From Hyaloscypha bicolor E (taxonomy: Eukaryota; Ascomycota; Leotiomycetes; Helotiales; Hyaloscyphaceae), in assembly GCF_002865645.1 (NCBI RefSeq), contig NW_020194512.1, positions 3,947,183-4,011,182 on the forward strand: 64,000 nucleotides of DNA, given 5' to 3'. Both the position numbers and the translations under genes were made by a program. Below are positions 33,355 to 46,025 of this stretch, piece by piece; positions within the stretch are counted from its first letter, which is position 1; each line of letters opens with the position of its first letter. The notes beneath the pieces were generated by a model. It saw only the letters and a list, made by a program, of their open reading frames with translations, ran no database searches and had not been told where the DNA came from.

Positions 33355-36300
33355 ATGTCGGTAAGTGAAAAGATCCCGCGATGGTCGTGCCCCTGCGCAA
33401 AGCTGCTGGAAGACTGATGGCGCCTTGTTTAACAGCGCGATTCGAAAGTCCACTCCAGATCCGACACGGCCATCACACACGCCTCTGGATTCGGAGATGT
33501 GAACGATGTTGCCATCCTCGAACGAAGATTCCACATTTGGGGCTTACGACGTCGCACAAGCGATCCTATCGATGATGTACGAGGCCCCCTGGGGCTACAC
33601 TTGTTGCATTTGGCGGCAGAGCCTTTGGTGGACTTCATTTTTGTCCATGGCCTACGAGGTGGCTCCATCAAGACGTGGAGGAAGGGCACTGATCCGAAAC
33701 AATTCTGGCCCAAGAATTGGCTGCCTCTCGAACCAGCTTTCAGGAACGCCAGCATCCACACCTTCGGATACAATGCGGATTGGGGGGATACCAAGGACAG
33801 TTTCTTGAACGTGCACGACTTTGGGAGGACTTTACTGGCCGAAATGAAGATTTCGCCCCATATCCGATCTGGCGGACGGAATCCTATTGTGTTAATTGGT
33901 CACTCGATGGGAGGCCTGGTGATCAAGAAGGCTTATATTCTTGCCCGCCAAGACCTTGCGAATCAGGACTTTGCGCAACGGATTCGTTGCATATTTTTCT
34001 TAGCAACACCCCACCGCGGATCTGACTCGGCACAACTTCTCAACAACATCCTGAGAGCGTCAGGGGCTCTGTCTGGCAGGCAATATATCACCGATCTTGA
34101 GAAGAATTCCATCTCCACGCAAACGGTCAACGATGAATTTCGGAATTTTGCTGACGAGCTTATGCTATATTCATTCTACGAAACGACAAAAACGAATCTC
34201 GGGGTTTCATCGGCCATGATTGTCGAGCGGGACTCTGCGGTTTTGGGCTACAAACATGAGCAAGTGCAATACCTGAACGCAAACCACAGGGATGTTTGCA
34301 AGTATGAAAGTCCACTAGATCCCAACTACATTACAGTGAAAAATGCACTTGCGACTGCCATCGATGAACTTTCCAGAGTCGATCATGCGTCCAAAAGCGA
34401 AATTTTCAGGGCACAAATGAAAGTAGTTCAGGCATATCTCGACATATACGAGAAACCAGATGACGATTTGGACATTGCGGTCAAGGGAACTTGTGAGTGG
34501 ATTGATGTCAAAGAAGACTTCGAGGAGTGGCGTGATGCTTTCCCAGACCCTCTCAGCGGCAAAGCCGACCACAATTCTCGGTATTATTGGATCAGCGCAA
34601 AGCCTGCCAACGGAAAATCTGTTCTGGCCGGCCACGTGATTACACACCTGCAACAGCTTGGGCTTGACTGCTCTTATTATTTTTTTCATCACGGCAATAA
34701 GTCTTACCAAAAGCTTAATGGGCTGCTTCGGTCTTTGGCTTATCAAATGGCCGTCTCGAACGCAGTCGTCAGACAGAAACTCCTTGAGTTGGTGGATGAT
34801 GGAGTCCAACTTGACAAAGATGATGAGCGAGCAATTTGGCGGAAGTTATATGCTAACGGCATCTTGAAGGCTGAAATTTATAGACCACAGTACTGGGTCA
34901 TTGATGCCTTGGACGAGTGCATAAATTACCCTGCGCTCTTTCCATTCTTGACCAAACTGGAGTCAGCTTTTCCGTTGCGCATTTTCCTCACCAGCAGGAT
35001 CCAACCAGATATAGAGAAGCAATTCGCCCGATTGGGCCACGATGTAATTGCGGCAGAAATATCGCCTCAGGATATCTCTCAAGACATTGAGCTCTACCTA
35101 GAATCAAAAATTGACGACTTGCCAGTAGACAGCAGCACTGAGCGACAAGAGCTAGCAAAGAGAATTCTGTCTAAATCTGGCGGCTGCTTTCTATGGGTAC
35201 GACTCGTCCTTCAAGTTCTCGAGCATATTTATGATGAGACGACCATCGAAACCGTTCTGGAGGAAATGCCCGAAGAGATGACTGAATTCTATGACAGAAC
35301 TGTTGAGCTCATGTCAAAAACCATGCGCGAAAAGGATATCGCAAAGGCTATTCTCCGATGGTCCGTTGTATGCACGCGGCCACTAAAAACGCCGGAGTTC
35401 GAACAAGCCCTGCACCTTGATATTGGAGCGAATGTGCGAAGCATTGAGAAGTCAATTGAAGGTCTATGTGGTCAACTGGTATTTGTGGACAAGAACAAAT
35501 CGGTTCAAATGGTTCACCAAACCGCAAGAGACTATCTTTTTAGAAATCAACATTCAGAATTTTGGATCGATCTGGGAGTTGAACACGAAAAAGCAGCGAC
35601 TGCATGTTTGAAATTCCTTTGCAGCGATGAAATGAAGCCCCCTAGGAATCGAAGACAATTGAGCACTCAAACTGCTAAACATTCAGCTCTCTGCGACTAT
35701 GCCTGTAAGGAACCTAAGTTACCCAAGTTTAAATGGAATTTGAAAGGCTCACGGAAACAGGCACCTCATTCTCCGAACACATTTTTGCGGCACACTCTGA
35801 GAAAGACGATATCCTCATGTTACTAGAGCGCTTTTTGAGAACAAATGTTCTGACATGGATCGAGCATATCTTGCGGAAAGGTAGTTTATACTACCTTACT
35901 CGAACAGCGAAAAACCTCAAAGCTTATCTTGAAAGGCGGGCAAAATATTTATCACCACTAGGCTCTCAAGTCCGGACGGTTGAGGAGTGGGCGACAGATC
36001 TTATCAGACTTGTGGCCAAATTTGGAGCCGCCATGCTCAGCGACCCAACATCCATCTACTTCTTAATTCCGCCCCTTTGCCCAACGGATTCGGCAATTTA
36101 CAGATACTCAGCAAAGTCGCCGGACGGCTTGGTTTTGACCGGTATTACGAATATCAACTGGGAGGACTGCATCTCGTGTATTGATTTTGATACAAGCAGA
36201 GCCACTGCACTCGCTTGCGGAGAAAACGTCTTCGCCATTGGAATGCGATCAGGAAACATCACATTGTATAACCAAACAACTTTCCAAGCGGAGCGAACAT

Positions 36301-38342
36301 TCCAGCATGTGGAGCCTGTCAAGATCTTGAAATTCGATAATTCTTGCAAGCGCTTTGTGTCGGCAGGCTGGAAGATGATCAAGCTATGGGACAGAACTGG
36401 GTCGCAGGTCTGGTCTCAGTGTCTTGCGTCACCTTGCATAGCTGTCGCGTTCGATACCAAGCATGTGGCTGGTGTTTCAAAGGCTTCCCACGTTACCTTC
36501 TGGGCCCTTCTGGATGGGGCAGTCAAAAGTGATCACTTTTACCGGTACCGAGAACCCGATCATGTTAATTCCAATGCTCGTCAGAGGGCACCTTTAGCCG
36601 CTGCCTTCTCTAACAACCTTGAAATCCTTGCACTTGGATACCGTAGTCAGTATGTTTGTTTATGGGATCTCAGCAATCAGGACTTCATCGGATGCTGTTC
36701 ACGGCCTGCTGACGACGGAAGCGAGACAGTTGGTTTATGCGTTGGCACAGTTCACTTCAATCCAAACCCTGATGTGAACCTACTCGCCGTTGGCTATCAA
36801 GATGGAGACTTGGCTATCTTCGAACCTTGGTCTAGGGAATTGGTTACTGTTGTTGAAGCAAATGCATTGTCTCTTGCATCTTCACCTGATGGCCGTACAC
36901 TGGCTGCAGGTGATTCTTGTGGGACGGTACAGTACGCAAATTTCGTTCCCCGTCATTCTCGCGGTTGAAGACTGCATGACTAGTCAGCTGCTGCGTCTAT
37001 TTATATCGAGAATATATAACATATTTTTCGATCCCTGGAGATACAGCAGTCTGCCTAACACATAGCCAGATTCAACTTTTTCAGTCTTTTCCTGCAACTG
37101 ACAATTTCCAGAATCTGGGATTTCGAAACACTAACGCTGCTCTATCGGATCAAGTCGTTTGACTTCGAGGTAAAGGGCCTTGCGTTCAGTGGAGATGGCC
37201 TGCGGTTAGTCGACATTCGAGATTCGCGGTCCAAGGTATGGGAACCCCCCGTCCTCGTACGCAAGACTGTGGAGGAAGATGTGAGTGTTAGCGATGCAGC
37301 TGCAACACCTGCAATCACTGTCGGGCTCGACTATTTCAACGAGATCTTGAACATTACAGCCCTGGCAGCTCACCCTAATTTGCCTGTACTCTTTGCTGGA
37401 AAGAGCAATGGCTGCGTCGCCGTCTATGACTCCATGACAGGAAAAGAGACAGCCCTTCTATACTCGCACCCTAAAGATGTGTTTATCACCACAATAGCTT
37501 CCTGCAAGAACAATGTTGTGGCATCCGCAGATGCAGGTGGAACAGTTCAAGTCTGGGAACTCGAAAGGTCGACCAAAGGTTGCTGGAGTACTCGGTCCCA
37601 AATCCTGGCCACCTCCCCGAAGCAGTCTATCAAGCAACTAGTGTTTAGCCAGGAAGGGCAGCACTTGTTAGTTTCTGCTGCTAGCTCAGCGGCCGTGTGG
37701 TCGACACGTACTGGCGATGTAGTTTGGTCAACCGAATTCGTCCCTAGCGAACGAACTGTGTGGAAATGGCTCTCGACTTCAGGTCCCGAATCCGAACTGC
37801 TACTTATCATCGACAACAGAATCGAGAGGCACAGTTGGTCCGCATTTCCTACAGCAACCAGCCCACCGTCCTTTCCTTTCTCCTACGACGAAACGCTCAA
37901 ATCAGATGAGATCGAGATCCAGAATGCCTTTTTCGAAGCCAAAAGCCGGCATCTCATTGTCGATTTCCGCAAACACTACGGGAACAAAGCAACCGCTAAG
38001 CTTCTTGTTTTCGATTACTCCTCATCGCCAGCCTCTTCAGATGGTTTGCAGCCCAATACCGATTACTCTCCCTTGGGGGAGAAGGTCAAATACTTTATCG
38101 GCGTCATCAGGTCGCGTCTTGCTTTTATTGATAAAGATTCTTGGCTGTCGAGCGTGGATCTAGTTTCTTATTCGGGGAAGGAGTATATACGCCATTTTTA
38201 CGTCCCTCACGAAGTCGTGAATGGGAATACTGGTGTCCTGGGTGTGTTGACAGCAGCTGGCGATATCGCGTTTGCCAGAGAGGGAGAGGTAGCGGTGGTG
38301 AGGAATGGGATGAAGTTTCATGCTGTTATTGAGATTACCTGA
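33355..38342 (+). CDS. Fungal NLR/STAND protein: alpha/beta hydrolase - NACHT - WD40 repeats
   Basis: Model: 33355-33360, 33436-35704, 35761-36931 and 37112-38342, 1558 aa. The large frame lacks an in-frame ATG before its hydrolase domain. An ATG TCG followed at once by GTAAGT, with acceptor AACAG at 33435, supplies a start in phase; this first exon is the least certain part. Domains: hydrolase at about residues 60-300 with VDFIFVHGLRGG, nucleophile elbow LIGHSMGGL (Ser159), FFLATPHRGS and NANHRDVCKY (probable catalytic His); NACHT from about 350 with Walker A PANGKS (about 392-397), Walker B YWVIDALDEC (about 490) and RIFLTSRIQP; a winged-helix-like part including VHQTARDYLF; then a long WD40 propeller region from about residue 870. 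Such proteins sense non-self or stress signals and activate the N-terminal effector by oligomerising. All key motifs are intact, so the gene looks functional. Confidence 0.9.
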
Positions 38343-38871
38343 TGACAATCTATATGAATGATGCGGAACTAGAATGTACATGTACGATTGGATAGGACAT
38401 TGCAAGCATTTTGAGATTGGCGTTCTCTAATAGTCGGAGTTCATCCTGACAAACAGTGGATTCCGGCGTTGGATGGTTCTTGGATGTCATATTTTACTAT
38501 TCTTATAATTACTTCACCGATCACTCGTCCAGTGGGTACTATTAAAGGCTCACGTTTCTAAATTCTATGCCACTTGCGTGTGAAAATCCTTCCAGACCAG
38601 GCTCAGTAAATGTCACGTGACCATTGGATTGTGTATATATCTTCTATTTCTACTTTCATCTTCCTTCTCTCTCCTTGGCTTTAGATCTTAAGGACAATCT
38701 CTTATGCTCACGCTTTATTGCTCGTGATTTCTCTGAGAAGCCTATAGCTTCACGCCGTCACAAAAACTCGCCCAAAGCCTAGCTTCATGAAGTAATTATA
38801 AATATTACTCTATTACTCTTCAAAAATATTTAAGCAGCTATATGCTGTAAAAAAAAGTTTTTTTTTTTTTA
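38343..38871. other. Convergent intergenic region with repeat relic
   Basis: Lies between the 3' ends of the NLR and an MFS gene. 38660-38770 (contains TTGGCTTTAGATCTTAAGGA and CGCCGTCACAAAAAC) resembles 53960-54050, suggesting an old dispersed repeat or LTR fragment. TCACGTGACC occurs near 38612. A poly-T run lies at about 38858-38870. Confidence 0.45.
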
Positions 38872-40810
38872 TTAATTCGTCTTTATGCAAACCTCCAATG
38901 GCTTATTTTCACAACTTTGTATCTCATGCACTTGGCCATCATCTAAACCTGTACCCGAGCCTCTCTTGCATTCCTCGAGCTCCACGTCCGGCAAAATTTG
39001 TTTGTTCTCACGTGTACCTCTCCAAGCCATGCCGTATTGCCGAATGGTAAATATCAAGCCCCACCCAAGAACCCCTGACACGCATCCAAGAACCGAGAAA
39101 AAGACTCCTTCTCCCAGCCGATCGAGGAGTGGCTGCATAACAGCAACACCACCTGCAGCGAGGGCACACCTGGCGATATTACCCGAGGCTGCAGCGGTGC
39201 TCGGAGTATTTCGGTGGATATCCACCAGCAGAGTGTTGAAAGTCTAGGCGTTTGTTAAGGTCTTGCTTCACTTTCGAGAATGCTTGAAAGCTGTAATGAA
39301 ATCGTACCTGGACAATACAAGTAGCTAAGAAGCCGAGACCGAACTGGAGTACCAGAGGACAAGCAACATGCTAGTGGAGCGTCATTAACTGAACTGTATC
39401 ATCCTAGACCAGCATTCATACAATTTTCTGGTGTAAGGACCACCCATAACCCGCCAGACATGCTGTATGAAGCAACACATAGATAATAACAAATCTGCTC
39501 CTCGCTCGTTCAATTGGGAATTTTCGTAGGTTGTCTCCAGCAACTTTGTCAATTTTGAAGCCAATGATTTTGGCCGTAGCTTTGTAGTTAAAATCCATAC
39601 ATTTGCCTTCCAAAGTATCAAAGGTTGTAACAAACTGGATAAATGTGGGTCATACCATTAACATAACCGCCAATCACGACTCCGAAGCCAATGGCAAAAT
39701 AGCAAAGTCCAACGGTGGTTTCATCAAAGCCGTAGATCCGTTCCAATAGCTCGGGTATCGAAGCTTGGACGATGTAGTATGTCATGTAGAACATGGCACT
39801 GATTGAAAGCACTAGAAATGTGTCTTTCTGGAATAGAAGGCGAAGCGACTTCCACGGATTTGGGAGCAGGGCTTTTACCCTCTTTGCCAGGGGCTGGGAA
39901 TCTTTCTCTAATCCAACGGCTTCCACTTCTTCCCCTGCCCACTTTCTGGTTGGTCGGCCAGATATGTAGGACATCCAGTGCCTGTTCCATCTTCTTGCTG
40001 GAATGCTACCGTTTCCTACTACCGATCTGCCGGATTCGGGAAGAAAGAGGAGAACTATCAAGAGGAAAGCGCTTCCAAGGATGGTGAGGAACCAGAAGAC
40101 CCATCTCCAGCCCGCTTTATCTGCCAGCGGCCCTCCAATCACCGGCCCCAAGATTGGTCCGAGATTTGTTGCTATTATAAAGACTCCATATTAGTGGTAA
40201 TCTGTGCCACCATTTGAGAATTTTCAGGTGAGATTAAGTAAGCTCGCTCAAAGAATTGCAGGATGGGCGGTAGTTGACTTTAGTGAATATACTTACCAAC
40301 CATGGCAGGCCCCAGAACCCTCCCTCTTTCGGCAGGAGTAGCTATGTCCGCAACAACGCCATATCCGATAGCAACGGTAGCAGAGGCCCCCAGGCTCTGC
40401 AACATCCGAAGAAGAAGCAAGGCAGCATAACGGTTCTGGATTGCGAGTCCAGTATTTGCAGCAACGTAGATTCCGAAAGAGATGATATACACTGGACGGC
40501 GGCCAATTTTATCCGATAATTCTCCAAAGAATGCGGGTGCGATCCCTTGGAGGATGACATATGCGGTAACCGTGAGATTGATCAGCTGCGGGCTGGTGTC
40601 CATATCTCGTTGGAGTAGCGGGAGACTTGGTAGGTAGATGTTGGCGCTAAGAGGCGAAAACATCATCGCCACTCCGACAATGAGGGTGATCCACCGCTTT
40701 TGGGATCTAGGAAACATAGAGTATGGAGTCGTTGCGACAATTCCGCCGTCCGGTGAAGACTTGCGAGCAATACCGCCCACCTCGCCGCTCGCTGACGCAT
40801 TTTCTGTCAT
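38872..40810 (-). CDS. MFS drug:H+ antiporter (DHA1, QDR-like)
   Basis: Exons 40810-40297, 40171-39656, 39606-39422, 39370-39308 and 39243-38872 give 549 aa. Marks: RSQKRWITLIVGVAMMFSPL leading into TM1, SANIYLPSLPLLQRDM, motif A GELSDKIGRRPVYIIS, PAERGRVLGPAMV, motif C LGPILGPVIGGPLADKAGWR and WRWVFWFL. The central loop is long and charged. The C-terminal half has SIPELLERIYGFDETTVGLCY, FPIERARSR and HTACLAGYGWSLHQKI. Twelve hydrophobic segments. It probably expels toxic compounds or polyamines, as QDR-type proteins do; substrate unknown. A close relative at 50254-52090 is a pseudogene. Intron 1 (125 nt) is longer than the others. Confidence 0.9.
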
Positions 40811-42161
40811 TGTCTTGCCTGGAGTTGATACATAGGCAGGTATGTGTTGCAGTATGCTATGATGTGGATTGCTAAAGAGGGATAATTATTCTGGCGAAGA
40901 GGTCAGGCCGGGAGGTGATACACGCTTAAACGAGGACGGCGGTCGTAGGGCGTGCCTTCCTTTTCGAGAAAATGTAAACGATCCCCCTCGGGTGTCGATT
41001 AGGCGTATCAAAGGAATTTAGCGTTTTAATAATGGCCTAATCACGGTTAAATGGCGGGAGCATGGTCACGTGACTACACACGTGACACTATCCTAAAATT
41101 TTCTTTTTAACTAATTATTATATAATAAACTTTATATCCTATTAGCTTAAAATTAGGCCCTCTATAATAAAAGAAAATTAAATTATAACAATTTTTTATA
41201 TAGTAAATTAAAATTAAAGGAAAGCTAGATTTTTTGTTACTCCTCTACTTTAGGTCCTCTACTTTAGGTTAGTCTGGCCCCCAATCGACACCCTTCCGGG
41301 GGGTTGTTTTACATTTTCCCTCCCTTTCCGGCGAGGACAAGGTGTACTTAAAGTACTCCTTGCACACCTCCTCGATTGGTCATCCTCCTCCCCATTATTA
41401 AGTGCAATGGTAATCGGGACCAACTTAGCGCTCCCTAAGAGCATGGCAGGAGAGTATAAGGCCTAATGGGACCGTTTTATTGGCGTTGCAAGAGCCGGCT
41501 CAAGGGACTTGTCGGATTGTGTGGCGGCGCTCAAGGCAGTGAGCCAGTTTTAGGGTTGAGATAAAAAATCAAGCATTATAAATAGGTGTACCGGGGTTTC
41601 AAGTACTGTAAAAGTCTCCGCGCTGCTGCGAACAAGAATCCGCATTAGAGCAAGGCGGCTGTCATTGCACAGGTAAATAGTGCATTGATCACAGCTAGGA
41701 AAAGCCCATTAGGGTTCTTAAATCCGTGGTTGTATGCTGGTGGGTAGGAAGTGTTTACGGATATCACGAATGGGAGTAGTATTCGCTGTGGGGCGAAGGG
41801 ATTCCCGCCTGTGAAAAGGTAAGCCCACAAAGTATATGAAACAAGAAGTCCTTTTAGCTAATCCTGTGAATCCCAGGTGGGAATGCTGTGACGGGATTTG
41901 GTACATTGGTAAGTCTCGATTTCTCTCATCCTATGAGGAATGGGGCGAGGGGAGAGGAAGGTGCTGATGATTGCGATTGTATTTCCCGAGCATTATGGCG
42001 GATGGCGGAGATTCTTGGGTGAAAAATATTGAATATCAATTCTCCAACCTCGACTGGATACGGATTTGACCCGACTGTAATTAATGAGATAAATGATATA
42101 AACTCGATAGTTCCCAACTCCGTTTTGTTGAGTGACTGATCCCCCCCCAAAAGAAAACAAT
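40811..42161. other. Intergenic with inverted repeat and A/T-rich core
   Basis: Contains the inverted-repeat element at 40969-41317 (separate entry), within which 41090-41230 is A/T-dominated and CACGTGAC-type motifs occur at about 41065-41090. 41590-42160 has only short frames. No gene supported. Confidence 0.45.
40969..41317. repeat. Inverted repeat element with A/T-rich interior
   Basis: The left arm AAAATGTAAA...GGGTGTCGATT (40969-41000) is reverse-complementary, with a few mismatches and small gaps, to AATCGACACCC...TTTACATTTT (41283-41317). Between them lies an A/T-rich, RIP-like core. Probably a degraded MITE or an inverted pair of repeat fragments. Target duplications were not resolved. 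Confidence 0.5.
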
Positions 42162-43861
42162 TCAACAGAGTTGCTCACTCTGACTCATCCTCTCAACTAA
42201 GTTGGGGGTATGATCCGCCTGATGCTTCAACAAATCCTTCTTCCTGAAAAATCCTCTCCCACCAACTCGCAAACAGCCGGTCTCTGGACATGGATACAAG
42301 CTCTCGTCATGTACGCCTCGCATATGCTTTGTGAACTCGGATCGACTGCCGAAAGAGGCTTTACATTCTTCGTGAGGACAAGGTAGCAGTTTCCTTGTGC
42401 TTGCCGATCTTTGGGCCTCGGTTGTCCCGTCTTCGCTGTCGTCTGATCCTGTTGACACTTCATGGTTGTGATATCCTCGCAAGTGTTGAGTGAGATGGTC
42501 CATCCTGCGGAAAGCGTTGTTACCGCGGTACTTGCTACAATGTGGGCATGCATATCTGGGGGCTTGTTCGTAGCCTTGCAGGTGGCGAGTGAGCACATCG
42601 AGACGCGAAAACGTTTTCCCGCAAGTGCAGCGATATGGACTGTGTTGTGTCTGAGCCGCATGATTTGAGAGCCCCGTTTGCGTTGCAAATTGGGTAAGGC
42701 AGTCTTGGCAACTGTGGGCGAGGTCTAGTTGGATCGCACTGTGGATGGCGTGGGCCGGATTGGGAGGGATGCTTTCCTTTTGAGCCAGCGGGGCTTTTGG
42801 AGTCGTTTCTTCGATTTCGTCGTCGGAGAATCGACCAGACAATGCTGAAACTGGGGTACTCATATCCATGCAATAATAAAGTCAGTAAAGCCATATTGCG
42901 TTTAGAAAGTCTCTTGCTCACCCAAAGCTTGGCACTGGAATCATGGAGACTGAGAGAATTGTGTTGAGATCAAAATCAAAATCCATATAGCTGCCGCTCT
43001 GAGAAGCCGGGAAAGGTATAAAGCTATTGGGGGTGCTGCTTTCACGAACCGGTAGCCACGAATTGAAATCCAGCAAAGTTCCATTTGAATGGAACGATTG
43101 GTCGAATTGTTCTTGACGAAATTGGAGATCACGTGATGTGATTCGTGTGGGAAAGGGGCCTTGTTGTTCGGATGCATTGGTAGGGGCTAACAAGTCACAT
43201 TCGCTTGGCGTAGGCCAAAGTTTATCAGAACCGAAAGACATTGGAAGCTGTGGTGGCCAATGATAGTATAGAATTACTCACGGCGCCTCTTCGACTGTCG
43301 CCTGTCGTGCTGGGCCACTTTTCGGACTGCCTTGGAAACTTGGAATGTTAGGCCGCGAGCGACGATTATAATACAGAAGCTTCATGAGAGAGAGTTCAAG
43401 TTGGGCAGCAATGCAGCAAAGCGTGACAGGAGTACCCAAGACCAATTGGCTCTCAGCCGCATGGTTTACTTCGGCGTTTACTCTTATTGGCAGAGAAGCG
43501 ATCTTGGGTAGGGTCGCCGGAAAAGGGAATACTTGCTCCAATCGAATCATGCAAATCCGGTGAACAGCTTACTGTAGGGCGGAGAAGGGCGGTCATGGCC
43601 GGAGACTTGTCGCTGGCACCAATGAAGGTGGCCAATTCTCGACAAGACGCCCTCCAATCCGAATAGGTCAGTTCGTATTGGGAAAGAAAGGGGCGGAGAT
43701 AGGAAGAGTAGAAAAATGTTGAACCCCAATCTGAACTAAGACTCTTGGCTGGGGATGAGACGATTGCATTCAACGGGACTTCTGAATCTTAGATCGAAGT
43801 AAGGCACCTACAAGACCAGCTGTGACAAGATATCATTCTAACCAGGAAGCGGTGTTGACAT
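42162..43861 (-). CDS. C2H2 zinc-finger transcription factor (multi-finger)
   Basis: Six exons: 43861-43843, 43781-43573, 43535-43375, 43330-43282, 43247-42922 and 42858-42162, in frame, 486 aa (MSTPLPEVPLNAIV...). Introns are 61, 37, 43-44, 34 and 63 nt; two are unusually short, so the 5' half is less certain than the last two exons. The N-terminal part includes YLRPFLSQYELTYSDWRASC and LELSLMKLLQSEKWPS. The middle is Ser/Pro-rich. At least four C2H2 fingers fill the C-terminus: CQDCLTQFATQTGLSNH, YRCTCGKTFSRLDVLTRH, CPHCSKYRG...MDHLTQHLRGYH, CPHEECKASFGSRSEFTKH and CPETGCLRVGG...LLKHQADH. DNA-binding regulator in the nucleus; target genes unknown. If translation starts at the internal ATG 43241 the product has 338 aa. 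Confidence 0.8.
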
Positions 43862-43939
43862 CTGATCCTCTGTGTATCTGAGCTCCTCTTGTATTTGAAA
43901 TATATCTTCAGAATTTCCTTCTCAGTGCGATTCTTCATA

Positions 43940-45483
43940 TTACTGGATGTGGGGTATCATTCCATCCAAAGTAGCTACAAAGGCCCCAGTCTCCAGGAAA
44001 AATAAACACCGAAACACCAATACTAAAAGACAACATCTTGCCAATACATACACGAGCAGCAAAATAATCTCGACACTCTGCCCGAATTGGAGTGCTCCAC
44101 GCACAAGCTTCTTTAAATGCCCACAAAGAACAAAATTAACGGCATAGACAGGGGTCCAGGCTAGCGTCAAAACCGAGGAGACTCTCCACAACAGCCGATC
44201 TGTTGATGACGGGAAATGAAAATTCCAGGCAAGACAGTGTATGATGGCAAACAGAGTACCAGCAAATGTCAAGCCCACAAAATAGTACGAAAATGGGAAC
44301 TTCCAGCCGTTGATGGTGGGGAATATGGCATACTCTGCGTCATTCGGTATGGACTTTAGAATATTTATGTTGGGTGGACCACCAATGAATAGCGACGAGA
44401 CTCGGGTGCCTGTGTAGCCGCTAGACTCCTTGGTAGCAGCAAAAATTCTCTCTAGCAACAACACGTCGAGGACGATCGGCACTGAGACATATGTTGGCTC
44501 ATTGATCCCTTGCGGCTTGTGGAAAGAGAGGATGTATGTAAAGAAGGCGCTCGTTGAATATGCGAGGACGGCGAGCTCAAGGAGAGAGATTGGTAGGTGT
44601 CGAGACGTGCGGATCGCCGACTGAGTTGCAAGCCAGACGACCTGCACCAAAGCTGTGGTTTTTACGAAGAGATCTCCTTTGCTCTTATCTTTATGCTGGA
44701 AGTGGGAACCAAGGGAAGATTTGGAAGAATGTTCTGAGCACGAAGTGCCAGGACCTGATCAGCGTTGGGATGAAATCGGACTGCTATCTTATTGTGTGGA
44801 TGTACCGTCGATGGATCTTCTTTGCTCTCCTTTGGAAGGCCTCCGAAGAGCGTCTTGATACCGTTTGAAAGTGCGCGTGCTCTTTGGTTCTGCGTTCTGA
44901 ATATTCGTTCCGCGGAGGCAAAGATGTGGGTAGCAGCATTCTGGTGTGGGTCATTATTCACCAGGTTGCCGGCTTTCTCACATGAATTCTGTTGCCGTTG
45001 CTCCTCGCGCTGATCCCCGTTTTGGAACTCAAGAACGTATCCCCCAAGATTGGCGTAATATGCTTGAGTGATACTCCACTCAATACCATCTTCGTCTGCA
45101 AAGGATTTCATTGCACGACATGACTCCCTAGCCATAACCAAATCTTGAAGCTCCTTCCCTGCCAGCAGTTCTGGAATCAACAGGGTCAAGATCATCCACT
45201 TGAACTGCAGCCCAATTTCTTCGCCCCAGTGACTCCAATAGCCTCTCAAACTCTTGCGTTTTGATGTCGCCTGGGGAATACGTAGATGCTGGACAGTCCA
45301 GGTGCAAACGAGAAGTGTGGATAAACAACCCCATAATATATCAAAAGTGCCTCGAACGTTGCCTCCATATACAATATTCGTGCCATTTGGAGGCAATGTG
45401 CAGGAAGATTGGAACGTGGTGGCGACCGAGCTGCAGATGAAGAGAAATATTGGTATCAAAGTCGTAAAAACAAGAGTTTGCAT
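43940..45483 (-). CDS. Fungal multi-pass integral membrane protein of unknown function
   Basis: Exons 45483-44755 and 44695-43940 (59-nt intron) give 484 aa. It starts with a signal-like hydrophobic segment (MQTLVFTTLIPIFLFICSSV). It carries the hallmark of a large fungus-specific family, VRGTFDILWGCLSTLLVCTW followed by TVQHLRIP. Further marks are KSFADEDGIEWSITQAYYAN, the post-intron SKGDLFVKTTALVQVVWLAT and LPISLLELAVLAYSTSAFFT. The C-terminal half has five or six hydrophobic helices; a large hydrophilic loop lies between the first and second halves. Function of the family is unknown to me; plasma-membrane or vacuolar location is inference. Intact frame, good start context. Confidence 0.85.
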
Positions 45484-46025
45484 GCTTCGAGGATTGATTC
45501 AAGATAGCCGAGAAAGTGTAGGTATACAGAGTAGTAGTTGATTGATGCATCGAAACACTGGGTGAGTAACTTCAAGTTCGCCAAATTAATCAGAGCGGGA
45601 AATACCCAGCCTTGAATGAGGCGTGCGAGTTATTGGTGGCTTGGAGCGGAAGGAACTACCCAACGTTCCAGGCAACATTCGGCAGCTTTGACCCCTGACA
45701 GGAACCGAACTTGGAAGTGGCCGACAAAAAAGTAAAGGGATGTCGAATGAGGTGCCTTGAACGAGTTTTTGTGCCCTGGGGAGATGCCTCTTTTCGATGA
45801 CTGCATGCAGGTGCACATACTTCCCGTGCTGCCAAATGCTGTCGTGTAACATAACGTGAATCGACATGGGCAGTAGCTGTACATATCCCTTGCACTCATC
45901 TATCACAGGCCGCTGGGTAGGTTGATCAGCCGCACCCAGTTGACTTAATACGGAACGCCTACGTTAAGGGCTCATATATTCCGTGCTAGAGAGGCGTCAG
46001 AACCAGCCCAAGAAGTTAATCAATC
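45484..46025. other. Intergenic, upstream of membrane protein gene
   Basis: Several overlapping short frames occur on the minus strand, but none has a family signal or a preferred frame. No gene called. Confidence 0.45.

Noticed and set aside
45586..45906. Three overlapping minus-strand frames of about 80-106 codons
   Set aside because: Open in three frames at once with no family signal; likely chance openness.
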